Part shown: positions 50,701-59,452 of the stretch, piece after piece
Position numbering within the stretch: position 1 is the stretch's first letter
How the letters are laid out: every line of letters begins with the position of its first letter
Assembly: GCA_964625575.1 (NCBI GenBank)
Contig: CAZVBQ010000005.1
Span: forward strand, 62,001 to 126,000
DNA from: UTCHB3 sp964625575
Lineage (GTDB): Bacteria > Bacteroidota > Ignavibacteria > Ignavibacteriales > Ignavibacteriaceae
Length of the DNA: 64,000 nt
Reading direction: 5' to 3'
Notes under the pieces: model-generated
What the model saw: the letters and a program-made list of their open reading frames with translations, nothing else
The model's database searches: none
Told to the model about the DNA's origin: nothing
Position numbers and translations under genes: made by a program

Positions 50701-50954
50701 TTTTCAGGAAGATCGAGGGCGACAAGATCATAAACCCCGCCGTAACCGCTTCCGAGGGTGAAGTTTATATCGAAACGGAGTCCGTTCCCGCTGTACCCTT
50801 TGTCACTGTGGGTTGAGACAACAACTCCCTCGGAAGAATTTATCTTCCACATGCCGGTGTTTTCGAAATTATCCGAGTAGAGAAGCTGCGCGTTCGAGGC
50901 AGAAAAGGTGCCCGCGAAGAGAAAGAAAACCAGTGTAAATACATGGATTCTCAT
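47775..50954 (-). CDS. Secreted multidomain six-hairpin glycosidase-like enzyme with discoidin domain
   Basis: A 1059-residue exported protein. After the signal peptide comes a CBM-like beta-sandwich (about 25-185: NFENTGMWKINSSEG, ending VWIDELKIEKL), an F5/8 type C (discoidin) domain (about 190-315: ALFDNDPNTYFTSKAGLKEI, FTIEVSNDQRNW), a beta-sandwich linker (about 330-570) and a C-terminal alpha/alpha barrel (about 590-940: RSWIRDGALTSAALLKMGL, NDANGEFIYLIYQYYRYTGD, RPQGWNHWAEVVTRD). The barrel resembles GH15/GH63/GH116-like six-hairpin glycosidases; acid residues in WIRDGA and NDANGE are candidates. I cannot name the GH family. It has no T9SS tail. It is divergent from the glucan operon and has a palindrome in its upstream region. 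Confidence 0.72.
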   Translation of the reverse strand: MRIHVFTLVFFLFAGTFSASNAQLLYSDNFENTGMWKINSSEGVVVSTHSDKGYSGNGLRFDINFTLGSGYGGVYDLVALDLPENYQMTFYVKAKDLPANNFEFKVVDPSGDNVWWVNRKGYDFPSEWTKITVRKRNLAFAWGPQGGGEIKKMGRLELIVASINGGKGSVWIDELKIEKLDPPVVSDVKPVVTIFGEHDPAASTALFDNDPNTYFTSKAGLKEIDLIIDLQVQEEFGGLVLDWDALHFPKAFTIEVSNDQRNWIMLSENKGKGGRTYIVAAESQYRYMKLKVVNDSGKEVKLKEIIFKDLSFADNFNNLYYAIAADHPKGWFPRYTLKQQSYFIVTGVSGDVKEGLLNEDGMLETDKQQFSVEPFLNLNGKFITWNDVKIDHSLAEKYIPVPSVKWISGDFTMNVTAFADGEPGSSVLYSEYLITNTGKETLKGNFYLALRPFQVNPPWQDLNFYGGTARINSIEYKEGFATVNGKTAVVPLGVTGKFGALSFDEGDISGFMAENTLPRAVQTSDPKGLASGAYAFELNLKPGESKRFTFAIPQYVTVAPEPLLRESSKFDLYQQAYARTIEFWKQKLSHINWSVPKELQTVFNSVKSNVGYILINRDVVGIQPGSRSYERSWIRDGALTSAALLKMGLKQEVKEFAEWYSRYLYPNGKVPCVVDKRGPDPVPENDANGEFIYLIYQYYRYTGDKEFVKNLFPKVSSAVDFIREMIAQRSTPHFRDNPNDSIRSLYGLVPESISHEGYSDKPMHSYWDNFFTLLGLKDAVTMANLLGYKDVAASWAGTRDTFNTNLYNSIRLSIKRTGIDYIPGCAEKGDFDATSTTIAVYPCGEIHNLPQPELDNTFKRYIQYVRDRVQGKMKWNEYTPYEMRTIGTFNFSGQTDIAWELIQYFMKDQRPQGWNHWAEVVTRDYRFARFLGDIPHTWCGSDFINAIRAMVIHERESDNSILIAPGFPDAWYEFDEGFTFNNLPTYYGELNYQIKKKGPEANITITGDVKIPEGGIRYVVPPKFRKERVELNDKWVEPGLNGEVVIKSLPATVELIYWK

Positions 50955-51010
50955 TTGGTTCCTGTGATCATGGAAATTGTGTTAAAAATCAATGAAAATA
51001 TATGAAATAT

Positions 51011-51029
51011 TAATGTAAAATTTACATTA
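51011..51029. promoter_or_regulatory. 19-bp palindrome upstream of the six-hairpin enzyme
   Basis: TAATGTAAA-A-TTTACATTA is a perfect 9-bp inverted repeat with one central base. Its TGTAAA/TTTACA half-sites equal those of the LacI operators at 51213 and 61421, but the centre is one base instead of two. It lies about 57 bp upstream of the leftward gene. Confidence 0.45.
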
Positions 51030-51175
51030 TGAAAATAAAAGGTGATTTGACTGAAAAACTGCGAAATTTATTCAGAAATAAGGTTGTTGGAGCCGGAATC
51101 CCCAATACATGCTCAATTTTAATACTTTGCTTTAATTATTGTAGAAAAATTTTGACAAAAAAATAAAAAAACTTC

Positions 51176-51204
51176 TTGACAAAGTGATTTAAAGTGTGTA
51201 ATTT
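51176..51204 (+). promoter_or_regulatory. Promoter of the glucan-utilisation operon
   Basis: TTGACA at 51176-51181 is followed after 17 bp by TAATTT(TG) at 51199. The latter also fits the Bacteroidetes -7 element TAnnTTTG. The operator begins 9 bp further on. Confidence 0.6.
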
Positions 51205-51212
51205 TGAAGTTG

Positions 51213-51226
51213 TGTAACCGTTTACA
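51213..51226. promoter_or_regulatory. LacI-type operator overlapping the expected transcription start
   Basis: TGTAACCGTTTACA differs by one base from the perfect palindrome TGTAAACGTTTACA upstream of the lacI gene at 61421. Its position just after the -10 fits repression. Confidence 0.75.
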
Positions 51227-51259
51227 TTTTTTCAAGACAACAAACAAACAGGAGACGCC

Positions 51260-53224
51260 GTGAAAAGCAAATTCTACAGTCTGGTAGCGATCTTTTTTGT
51301 GCTGGTTTCAGTGCAGACATTGTTCGCGCAATACACAGATCCGGCAACCCGTGAGGCATACCTCACCGCCGGACCGATCACAGTTGACGGTAATATGAAT
51401 GAACCGGCATGGAACACGGTTCAGGAGTATCTTGTGTTCGGTCCCAACGCTCCATCCACCATGCAGATGCAGGGTGTTACAGGTGGCGTGCATGTTACCA
51501 ATCAAGTACCTTACAAAGACACCACCTTCACCAAGATGAAGTTCCTGAAGTCAGGCAATAAACTCTACATCGGCTTCTGGAGTGATGACAAATACGTCTG
51601 CAAATTCGGTGACAGCTGGGAAGGAGACGGGGTTTTTATGAAGATAAAGACCGCGGGCGGACAGGATAAAGAGTACAAGCTCTACTTCAATGCCGCGGGC
51701 GCTAACAGCGATATGGTATTTGAGAATCAGGCGCCCGGAGTTGGTGCGGGTTTGAAAGGCTCCAACACTGTTGTTAATGATACCACCCAGATAGACAACG
51801 GTTACAGTGCCGAGCTGTTAATATATCTCGATTCTCTTGGCTACGATGCAAACGTGACATCCGTCCCTGTTATGATCAACGTTTTCGACCCCGACATGTA
51901 TCATGTTGGTATGACAGCATGGCAGGCTCCCGGAACCTACTATAAGACATGGTGGGGAAGTGAGTGGGGAAGTGCCTGGAGAGATCTGGCATTCTACCAG
52001 GATCCACAGTCTATAAACGTGTTACAGGCAGTCAACCCGATCACAGTGGATGGAAATCTTACCGAACCTGACTGGGCATACCCTATGCAGTACCTCGTTT
52101 TCGGACCCAAACCACCACTTCAGGCTCCCGGAAGTTCAGTAACTTCAACAGTCCTTGTATGGAACAAGTATGTCGATACAACCTGGACCGGACTCAAAAT
52201 TCTCAGGATCAACAACAAACTCTACATCGGATTCTCATCCTTCGACAAACAGGTGTGCAAGTTTGGTGACAGTTGGGAAGGCGATGGTCTCTTCATGAAG
52301 ATAAAGGATAACGGCGGTCAGGACAAAGAGTACAAACTCTACTTCAACGCGGGCGGTCCCGATCCTAACATGGTTTACGAAGCAAGCGTTGCAAATTCAG
52401 GCGCCGGTGCCGGTGTAAAGAGACCCGGAACAGTGGTTAACGACACCACACAGGTTGACAACGGCTACTCCGCCGAGTTAATGATCGACCTCGCGGCTCT
52501 TGGATATACCACGCCTCCACAGTCGGTACAGGTTATGATGAACATTTTCGATCCCGACTTCTACCATGCCGGAATGACCGCGTGGGGAACAAAGGGTTCG
52601 ATGCACAAAACCTTCTGGGGCAGTGAGTGGGGTTCCGAGTTCAGAACGCTGAACCTGACCAGCAACTCGACTCCTGTTGAGCTCACCTCATTCACCGCCA
52701 AAGCGGTGAACGGCAACGTTGAACTCAACTGGACAACAGCCACTGAGAGCAACAACTCCGGATTCCAGATCGAAAGAAGCAACGACGGTCTCGTCTATTC
52801 CGCCATCGCTTTCGTTAATGGTAAAGGGACAACAACCCAGATCAGCAACTACTCATACGTTGACAAAGGCGTTTCAGGAAAACTCTTCTACAGACTGAAA
52901 CAGATCGACCTCAACGGCGAGTTTGGCTATTCTGACGCCATTGAAATGAACGAAGTTGTTTCCGATTTCGCTCTCGATCAGAACTATCCGAATCCGTTCA
53001 ATCCCTCGACCACCATTTCGTTCGCCATTGCCGCGAAATCATTCGTAACCCTGAAGGTTTACAATGTTCTCGGCAAGGAAGTGGCAACACTCGCCAATGG
53101 TGAGTTCGAATCAGGCAGACACAGCGTGGACTTCAATGCAAGTGACCTCGCCAGTGGTGTTTACTACTACACCATTTCAGCAGGTAACTTCACTTCCACC
53201 AAGAAAATGATCCTGATGAAGTAA
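51260..53224 (+). CDS. Secreted protein with two CBM9-like domains and T9SS tail
   Basis: A 654-residue surface protein. After the signal peptide (FYSLVAIFFVLVSVQTLFA) two CBM9-like/DOMON-type repeats of about 220 residues each are seen (30-245 and 250-465), both with ITVDGN-[ML]-[NT]-E-P, FGDSWEGDG, QDKEYKLYFNA and DNGYSAEL[LM]I. A linker domain follows (ELTSFTAKAVNGNVELNWTT, ESNNSGFQIERSNDG) and a T9SS type A domain (QNYPNPFNPSTTISFAI to TKKMILMK). It probably holds polysaccharide at the surface. GTG start with AGGAG five bases upstream. First gene of the operon; a large hairpin follows and could lower expression of later genes. Confidence 0.88.
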   Translation: MKSKFYSLVAIFFVLVSVQTLFAQYTDPATREAYLTAGPITVDGNMNEPAWNTVQEYLVFGPNAPSTMQMQGVTGGVHVTNQVPYKDTTFTKMKFLKSGNKLYIGFWSDDKYVCKFGDSWEGDGVFMKIKTAGGQDKEYKLYFNAAGANSDMVFENQAPGVGAGLKGSNTVVNDTTQIDNGYSAELLIYLDSLGYDANVTSVPVMINVFDPDMYHVGMTAWQAPGTYYKTWWGSEWGSAWRDLAFYQDPQSINVLQAVNPITVDGNLTEPDWAYPMQYLVFGPKPPLQAPGSSVTSTVLVWNKYVDTTWTGLKILRINNKLYIGFSSFDKQVCKFGDSWEGDGLFMKIKDNGGQDKEYKLYFNAGGPDPNMVYEASVANSGAGAGVKRPGTVVNDTTQVDNGYSAELMIDLAALGYTTPPQSVQVMMNIFDPDFYHAGMTAWGTKGSMHKTFWGSEWGSEFRTLNLTSNSTPVELTSFTAKAVNGNVELNWTTATESNNSGFQIERSNDGLVYSAIAFVNGKGTTTQISNYSYVDKGVSGKLFYRLKQIDLNGEFGYSDAIEMNEVVSDFALDQNYPNPFNPSTTISFAIAAKSFVTLKVYNVLGKEVATLANGEFESGRHSVDFNASDLASGVYYYTISAGNFTSTKKMILMK

Positions 53225-53231
53225 TTGTTTT

Positions 53232-53292
53232 ACCGCAAAGGGCGCAAAGTTCGCGAAGGGGTTTCCTTTGCGTTCTTTGCGTTCTCTGCGGT
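53232..53292. repeat. Imperfect long hairpin built of CGCAAAG repeats
   Basis: ACCGCAAAG-GGCGCAAAG-type units on the left are mirrored by CTTTGCGTT-CTTTGCGTT-CTCTGCGGT on the right, about 27 bp per arm. It sits between the CBM9-like gene and the phosphorylase gene and could act as an RNA stabiliser or partial terminator. Confidence 0.7.
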
Positions 53293-53317
53293 TTATTTAT
53301 CTTAAACATATCAAAAC

Positions 53318-55720
53318 ATGGAAGAAACATTGGAACGATTATTTGAGACCAAATACGGTTATTTTACTCCTGACGGAACCGAATATGTCATTAAAAGATA
53401 CGACACCCCCAAACCCTGGGTGAATGTGATATCGAATGGTGACTACGGGGTCGTCATTTCGCAGACCGGCGGTGGCTTCAGTTGGCTTACTCACTCGGAA
53501 TTTAATCGCGTCAACAGGTGGCACCAGGATCTTATACAGGATAATTGGGGCAAGTTTCTCTATGTTAAAAACAACGATACGGGGGAAGTGTGGTCACCAA
53601 CTTTCATGCCCGTGAAAACCCCGCTTGACAGCTACGAGTGCAGATACGGCTTAGGTTACACCGTGTTCACATCGGAGTACAAAGGGATAAAAATTGAAAT
53701 GACGGTATTCGTGCCGTTGAACGATACCCTTGAAGTTTGGAACGTAAAATTTATAAACAATTCGGGCAAGAAGGTCTCATTATCACTCTTTACTTATTTT
53801 GAGTGGTGTCTGGGTTCCTCATCCGATTTTCACAGGGAGTTTCACAAAACATTTATCGAAACGTATTTTGATGCCGAAGGCAATTACATGCACGGCACCA
53901 AGAGGTTGTGGGAGATACCCCTCGGCGACCGTGGTCACTGGAACATCGACTACCAGTATCACGGATTTTTTGGTGTTAACAAGAAAGTGGTCTCTTACGA
54001 ATCAGAGAAAGAGAACTTCCTCGGACAGTACGGCGACCTGATCAATCCCGCTGCACTTCAGGGTAAACCGCTGACATGCCAGACCGGTTCTTGGAACGAC
54101 CCTATAGGTTGTCTCCAAAATGAATTAGTGCTTGAGGCAGGCGCGGAGGATACAATAATTTACCACCTCGGTCTGGTCAGTGAACTTCCGGAAGTGAAGG
54201 GGAAAATGGCGAAGTACGACACCCCCGAAAAAGTTGCCGCCTGCCTCGTCGAAGTAAAGAAAATGTGGTCGGAAATGCTCTCACCACTTGAAATTGAAAC
54301 CCCTGACGCCTCAATGAACCTGATGGTGAATAAATGGCTCAGGTATCAGGCGATCGCCGGAAGGCTCTGGGGAAGAACAGCGTATTATCAGCAAAGCGGT
54401 GCTTTCGGATTCAGGGATCAGCTTCAGGATTCCCTCGTTTGGCTGCCAATTGATCCCGCCGGCACTGAAAAACAATTGAAATTACACGCTGCCCATCAGT
54501 TTGAAGAGGGAACGGTTCTTCACTGGTGGCACCCGATCACCGAAACAGGTCTCCCCACGAAGATGACCGATGACCTCCTCTGGCTCCCATTTATTCTCTC
54601 GATGTATGTAAAGGAGACGGGCAACCTCGCCTTCGTCGAAGAAAAAGTTGAATATTACGACAACAAGAACCTGATCGAAACACTGTATCAGCATTCTCTC
54701 AGGGCGATAGATGTTGTGTTCTCTCGGCTTAGTCCAAGAGGCATACCTTTGATCGGAGCGGGTGACTGGAATGACGGTCTAAGCGCCGTTGGACTCGAGT
54801 TCAAGGGTGAATCGATTTGGATGGCGGAGTTCTTCTACTTCGTGCTTACCGAGTTCGCGAAAATCGCTGAAATGAAAGGGGACAGTGCCACCGTTAATAA
54901 ACTGAAAGAAGGAGCTGAAAAAATTAAATCCGCCTTCAACGAGCATGCCTGGGATGGTGAGTACTATTACCGTGGTACAAAAGACACAGGTGAGAAATTC
55001 GGTTCTGCCGAAAACACTCAAGGGAAGATATTCCTTAATCCTCAGACATGGTCGGTAATGAGTGACATCGCTCCTAAAGATAAACAGGAAGCGGCACTGC
55101 TTGCAGTGGAAAAACACCTTTTAAGGAAGAACGGAACACTTCTGTTGGCGCCAGCTTACAGCGTGCCTGACAAATACATAGGCTACCTTTCACGCTACGC
55201 TCCCGGAAGAAGGGAGAACGGCGGTGTTTACATGCACGCGGCAACCTGGGCTATCTGGGCGTTCGCGAAAGCAGGCAAGCCCGAAAAAGCGTATGAAATT
55301 TACAAAGGAATTTCCCCCGTTTTGAACGGAATGGACCCTGACCTGTGGGTTGCGGAACCATACGTGACCCCGGGAAATATTGACGGACCCGACTCTCCAA
55401 ACTACGGCAGGGCAGGCTGGAGCTGGTACACCGGATCGGCATCATGGTATCAGAAAGTAATAGTTGATTGGATACTTGGTGTCCGCTCAACTGATGGTGG
55501 ACTCCTTATAGAACCTGCAATTCCTTCTGAATGGGACGGTTACAAAGTTAAACGTCTGTATCGTGGATGCACTTACAATATTACTGTTAGAAATCCCCAG
55601 CATGTTTCATCCGGCGTGCTGCTTGTAACAGTTAACGGTGAAGAAATGCAGAGCCCGTTGCTTCCCGCTTTCAACGAGAAATCAGTTGACGTGGATGTTC
55701 TCCTCGGAAGGATCAAGTAG
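53318..55720 (+). CDS. GH94 glycoside phosphorylase
   Basis: Cytoplasmic inverting phosphorylase, 800 residues, no signal peptide. It splits beta-glucosidic bonds with phosphate to give alpha-glucose 1-phosphate. The N-terminal beta-sandwich includes WVNVISNGDYGVVISQTGGG; the catalytic alpha/alpha barrel shows GAFGFRDQLQDSLVWLP, HWWHPITETGLPTKMTDDLL and the general-acid motif IPLIGAGDWNDGLSAVG near residue 480; MHAATWAIWAFAKAG and GWSWYTGSASWYQ mark the C-terminal part. Length is that of cellobiose- or chitobiose-type enzymes, shorter than typical 1,2-beta-oligoglucan phosphorylases as I recall them. Its GH144-type neighbour argues for beta-1,2-gluco-oligosaccharide. Specificity is inference. 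Confidence 0.9.
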   Translation: MEETLERLFETKYGYFTPDGTEYVIKRYDTPKPWVNVISNGDYGVVISQTGGGFSWLTHSEFNRVNRWHQDLIQDNWGKFLYVKNNDTGEVWSPTFMPVKTPLDSYECRYGLGYTVFTSEYKGIKIEMTVFVPLNDTLEVWNVKFINNSGKKVSLSLFTYFEWCLGSSSDFHREFHKTFIETYFDAEGNYMHGTKRLWEIPLGDRGHWNIDYQYHGFFGVNKKVVSYESEKENFLGQYGDLINPAALQGKPLTCQTGSWNDPIGCLQNELVLEAGAEDTIIYHLGLVSELPEVKGKMAKYDTPEKVAACLVEVKKMWSEMLSPLEIETPDASMNLMVNKWLRYQAIAGRLWGRTAYYQQSGAFGFRDQLQDSLVWLPIDPAGTEKQLKLHAAHQFEEGTVLHWWHPITETGLPTKMTDDLLWLPFILSMYVKETGNLAFVEEKVEYYDNKNLIETLYQHSLRAIDVVFSRLSPRGIPLIGAGDWNDGLSAVGLEFKGESIWMAEFFYFVLTEFAKIAEMKGDSATVNKLKEGAEKIKSAFNEHAWDGEYYYRGTKDTGEKFGSAENTQGKIFLNPQTWSVMSDIAPKDKQEAALLAVEKHLLRKNGTLLLAPAYSVPDKYIGYLSRYAPGRRENGGVYMHAATWAIWAFAKAGKPEKAYEIYKGISPVLNGMDPDLWVAEPYVTPGNIDGPDSPNYGRAGWSWYTGSASWYQKVIVDWILGVRSTDGGLLIEPAIPSEWDGYKVKRLYRGCTYNITVRNPQHVSSGVLLVTVNGEEMQSPLLPAFNEKSVDVDVLLGRIK

Positions 55721-55727
55721 AATATTG

Positions 55728-58145
55728 ATGAAATCTTTTAAGAACCTCGTCCTTGTATTTGTCCTGACCGGAACGCTACTCTTCGGTCAGGACTTTGTAT
55801 TCTTCACAAACAGCGCGGTCAGCACCTACTGGGACCCGAGTCTCGGTTCACTGACCTCACCGGCTTTTGTTGAACTGATATTCGACAGCAAATTCCCTGT
55901 TTCCACCCAGTATGCTTTCTCGGGAGCAAACAGTCTTAAGTTGAGGTGGCGCTCGATGGACCAGGGTGCCTGGCGGCTCGGTGTAGCCGGTTCGGGAAAT
56001 CCGCTGTTCGATGTAAATCTGAGGGATTCGCTCAGTTTCTACATCTATTCAGCAAGCGATGTGAACGGGAGCCATCTGCCGCTTCTCTCACTTCAGGATA
56101 ATTTTGGATCAGCCACCGGAACCGTTCCGATGGGGAATTTCCTCCAAAGTCTTCCGGCGCACACTTGGAAGAGGGTGCTTGTGCCACTTTCGCTCTTCCG
56201 CAGCAATGCCGGAACGACCGACCTGACAAAGATCAGGTACGTCTTCTTTTCGCGTAACGGAGCTGACACAACTGAACACACCTGCTTCATTGATGAAGTA
56301 AGAATGGTACTTAAGGGTGGAGTTGACCCGACACCTCCCTCAACTCCCACCGGTTTTGTGGCGAAAGGATATGAAAAACATTTTGATCTCAGATGGTTGA
56401 AAAGCCCCGAAAGTGATGTAGCCGGCTACATCATCTACAAAAAAGAAGGGAACAACTGGGTAAGGGCAGGAACCACCAACGCGAACGACAACTATTATTA
56501 TGAATGGATCGGCTCACTCGGTACATCCCGTACTTTTGCCGTTACTGCTTTTGACACGTCGTACAACGAATCCCCCAAAACCGCGGAGGTAACCGTAACC
56601 ACTGCGGCGATGTCGGATGAAGATTTTCTTGATATGGTTCAGGCGGCGACATTCCGCTACTTCTGGCATTACGCTCATCCGGTTTCGGGACTCGCGCGTG
56701 AACGCCTTAACAGTGGTGAGACGGTAACCACCGGGGGGTCAGGCTTCGGTCTTATGGGCATACCTGTCGGTATCGAAAGAGGTTACATAACCCGTCAGGA
56801 AGGTGCCGAAAGAGCACTTAAAGTTGTGAATTTCCTTCTGACCAAAGCCGACAGGTTCCACGGCGCGTGGTCACACTGGCTTAACGGTACCACGGGCGCG
56901 GTTATACCTTTCAGCACTTATGATGACGGTGGCGATCTTGTTGAGACAGCCTTCCTCGTTCAAGGACTGCTAACTCTCAGGCAATACTTCGACGCGCAGA
57001 CACCACTTGAAACCGAGGTTAGAACCAAGATCACTCAGGCGTGGGAGACCGTTGAGTGGAATTGGTACCGCAGATACGCGGGTACCTTCAAACTTTACTG
57101 GCACTGGTCACCAAACTATGGCTGGCAGATGAACTTGCCCGTATCGGGCTACATGGAGGCTATGATCCTGTACATGCTTGCCATTGCCTCGCCAACATAT
57201 CCTATGCCGGCAAACTCATACTGGCTTGGTTGGACGGGGAACGGTTATCAGAACACCGGAACATATTATGGCTATCGCCTCTGGGTGGGGCAGAACACCG
57301 GCGGACCTCTCTTCTTTGCCCACTACTCTTATCTGGGCTTCGATCCGAGGCACAAGAAAGACCAGTACGCTAACTATTTCGACCATAACAGAAATCAGAC
57401 ACTTGTGAACCGGGCATACTGTATCGCGAATCCGAAAGGATACGCCGGATATGGCCCAAACACATGGGGGCTAACGGCATCAGACAATCCGTGGGGATAC
57501 GCGGCACACGAGCCGACAAACGGGGGTGATAATGGAACAATAGCACCGACAGCGGCGCTTTCATCGATGCCATACACTCCCGTGGAGTCGATAGCTGCAC
57601 TTAAGAACATGTACAGAACCTATGGCGCGAACCTTTGGGGAGTTTACGGCTTCAAGGATGCTTTCAATGTTCAACAAAACTGGTTTGCCTCAAGTTATTT
57701 GGCGATCGATCAGGGGCCGATACTCGTGATGATCGAGAACTACAGAACGGGTCTTTTATGGAACAAATTCATGTCGAATCCCGAGATCGCCCCAATGCTT
57801 GCGGCGGTAGGGTTCACCCCCGATACCACCACTTCGGTTGAGGATGACCTTGCATCCGAAGTGCCGGTTGAGTTCTCGCTTGAGGGGAATTATCCCAATC
57901 CATTTAACCCGGCGACAAAGATCGTGTTTTCACTTCCACAGAGCGCTCCTGTCGGATTTCAGGTTTTCAATGCCCTTGGTGATCTCGTGTATGAGTCAGC
58001 AGGGCAATGGTATGAGCGCGGGAGGAACGAGATATTCTGGAATGGCAGAAACCGCGATGGTAGTGCAGCACCATCCGGGGTCTATCTCTACAAAATAAAC
58101 GCGAACGGTTCAACCCTCTCCGGCAAGATGGTGATGATGAAATGA
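55728..58145 (+). CDS. Secreted GH144/PF10091-type glucanase with T9SS tail
   Basis: An 805-residue exported enzyme. Signal peptide KNLVLVFVLTGTLLFGQ; N-terminal carbohydrate-binding-like sandwich (about 20-200, SLKLRWRSMDQGAWRLGVAG); a fibronectin III domain (about 205-295, PTGFVAKGYEKHFDLRWLKS); the PF10091 'glucoamylase'/GH144 alpha/alpha barrel (about 300-690) with TFRYFWHYAHPVSGLARERL, TTGGSGFGLMGIPVGIERG, ADRFHGAWSHWLNG and DDGGDLVETAFLVQGLLTLR; then a T9SS domain (NYPNPFNPATKIVFSL to SGKMVMMK). GH144 members characterised so far hydrolyse beta-1,2-glucan. ATG 55728 lies 7 bp after the phosphorylase stop; the longer frame from 55638 is inside that gene. Overlaps the next gene by 4 bp. 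Confidence 0.86.
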   Translation: MKSFKNLVLVFVLTGTLLFGQDFVFFTNSAVSTYWDPSLGSLTSPAFVELIFDSKFPVSTQYAFSGANSLKLRWRSMDQGAWRLGVAGSGNPLFDVNLRDSLSFYIYSASDVNGSHLPLLSLQDNFGSATGTVPMGNFLQSLPAHTWKRVLVPLSLFRSNAGTTDLTKIRYVFFSRNGADTTEHTCFIDEVRMVLKGGVDPTPPSTPTGFVAKGYEKHFDLRWLKSPESDVAGYIIYKKEGNNWVRAGTTNANDNYYYEWIGSLGTSRTFAVTAFDTSYNESPKTAEVTVTTAAMSDEDFLDMVQAATFRYFWHYAHPVSGLARERLNSGETVTTGGSGFGLMGIPVGIERGYITRQEGAERALKVVNFLLTKADRFHGAWSHWLNGTTGAVIPFSTYDDGGDLVETAFLVQGLLTLRQYFDAQTPLETEVRTKITQAWETVEWNWYRRYAGTFKLYWHWSPNYGWQMNLPVSGYMEAMILYMLAIASPTYPMPANSYWLGWTGNGYQNTGTYYGYRLWVGQNTGGPLFFAHYSYLGFDPRHKKDQYANYFDHNRNQTLVNRAYCIANPKGYAGYGPNTWGLTASDNPWGYAAHEPTNGGDNGTIAPTAALSSMPYTPVESIAALKNMYRTYGANLWGVYGFKDAFNVQQNWFASSYLAIDQGPILVMIENYRTGLLWNKFMSNPEIAPMLAAVGFTPDTTTSVEDDLASEVPVEFSLEGNYPNPFNPATKIVFSLPQSAPVGFQVFNALGDLVYESAGQWYERGRNEIFWNGRNRDGSAAPSGVYLYKINANGSTLSGKMVMMK

Positions 58146-59452
58146 ATGGTTGGAGGAGGCAGGTCAACCTGAGATTCAGATTGGTTTTGGCGGGAGGTTT
58201 GATCCTGCTTCCTTTATTATTCATTTTTACAGGATGTGGCGCGAAAGAAGGAAATGTAACCGAAATCACCTTTTGGGGGATGGGTACTGAAGGAGAGAAG
58301 ATACAGAAACTTGTTCCGGAGTTTGAACGACGTTATCCCGGTATCCGGGTAAAGGTTCAGATGGTACCATGGACGGCGGCGCAGGAGAAACTGATCTCAT
58401 CTTTTGCGGCCGACAACACGCCCGATATTTGTCAGTTGGGTAACACCTGGGTGCCGCAGTTCGTGTTGCTCGAGGCACTCGAACCACTAGACGGCTACAT
58501 TTCGAAAAGCAAGGTCGTAAAGCCTGAGTTTTATTTCAAAGGTATCTGGAACACGAACGAAGTGGAGGGGAAGATACACGGCATCCCATGGTACATCGAC
58601 ACGAGGATAATCTATTACCGGAAAGATATCTTCGCGAGAGCCGGCTATAATGACCCCCCCAAGACGTGGGACGAATTGCTCGATCTCTCCCGGAAGATCG
58701 TGAAACTGCAGAATCATCCGAATAAATACGCGATCTACCTTCCCACAAACGAGTGGGCACCTTTTGTGATCTTCGGACTGCAGAACGGTTCAGATCTGAT
58801 CAAAAAAAACTGGACATACGGTAATTTCAGCGGGAAGGAATTTCTGGAAGCATTCAAATATTTAATTCGCTTTCACAAAGAGCACCTGACACCGTTGGGA
58901 GTCTCCCAGGTGACCAACGTTTACCAGGCATTCGAGCAGGAATTTTTCGCGATGTATATCTCTGGACCTTGGAATATCCCCGAATTTAAGCGCTGGATGA
59001 AGGATTCAACCGGAGAACGGTGGGGAACGGCACCACTTCCCGGAAAGAACGGGTATCCCGGGGCATCCCTCGCCGGTGGATCAAGTCTGGTGATCTTCAA
59101 AAATTCAAAGAACAAGAACGCCGCCTGGAAGTTTGTGGAGTTTCTCTCTGAAAAAGAGACGCAACTGGCATTTTTCCGGGAGACCAATAACCTTCCCGCG
59201 GTCGTAAAGGCATGGGATGAGCCGATTTTCAAGGATGATCCTTTTATAAAAGCATTTTACGAACAGTTCAATAACGTTGTCGCGACACCCAAAATACCCG
59301 AGTGGGAGCAGATAGTCTTTTCGAAACTTCAACAATACGCCGAGTACGCCGCCCGTGGCACGATGACCGAAGAAGAAGCCATGCGGACAATGGACCGGGA
59401 GGTTAATATCATACTGGAGAAGAGGAGATGGTTGATCAGTGGTCAGTGGTGA
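58142..59452 (+). CDS. ABC transporter sugar-binding lipoprotein
   Basis: Solute-binding protein of a carbohydrate ABC importer (CUT1 type), 436 residues. The lipoprotein signal ends LLFIFTG|C at Cys32. The mature part begins EITFWGMGTEGEKIQKLVPE and contains RYPGIRVKVQMVPWTAAQEK and YKDIFA-like hinge sequence (YYRKDIFARAGYNDPPKTWDEL), typical of MalE/UgpB-like proteins. GTAPLPGKNG follows near 295. The ATG overlaps the GH144 stop. The final residues (LISGQW) are encoded by the first units of the following 7-bp repeat array, so the C-terminus has been shaped by the repeat. Confidence 0.92.
   Translation: MNGWRRQVNLRFRLVLAGGLILLPLLFIFTGCGAKEGNVTEITFWGMGTEGEKIQKLVPEFERRYPGIRVKVQMVPWTAAQEKLISSFAADNTPDICQLGNTWVPQFVLLEALEPLDGYISKSKVVKPEFYFKGIWNTNEVEGKIHGIPWYIDTRIIYYRKDIFARAGYNDPPKTWDELLDLSRKIVKLQNHPNKYAIYLPTNEWAPFVIFGLQNGSDLIKKNWTYGNFSGKEFLEAFKYLIRFHKEHLTPLGVSQVTNVYQAFEQEFFAMYISGPWNIPEFKRWMKDSTGERWGTAPLPGKNGYPGASLAGGSSLVIFKNSKNKNAAWKFVEFLSEKETQLAFFRETNNLPAVVKAWDEPIFKDDPFIKAFYEQFNNVVATPKIPEWEQIVFSKLQQYAEYAARGTMTEEEAMRTMDREVNIILEKRRWLISGQW

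Noticed and set aside
55638..55727. N-terminal extension of the GH144-type enzyme
   Set aside because: It lies within the phosphorylase gene in another frame; ATG 55728 directly precedes a good signal peptide.
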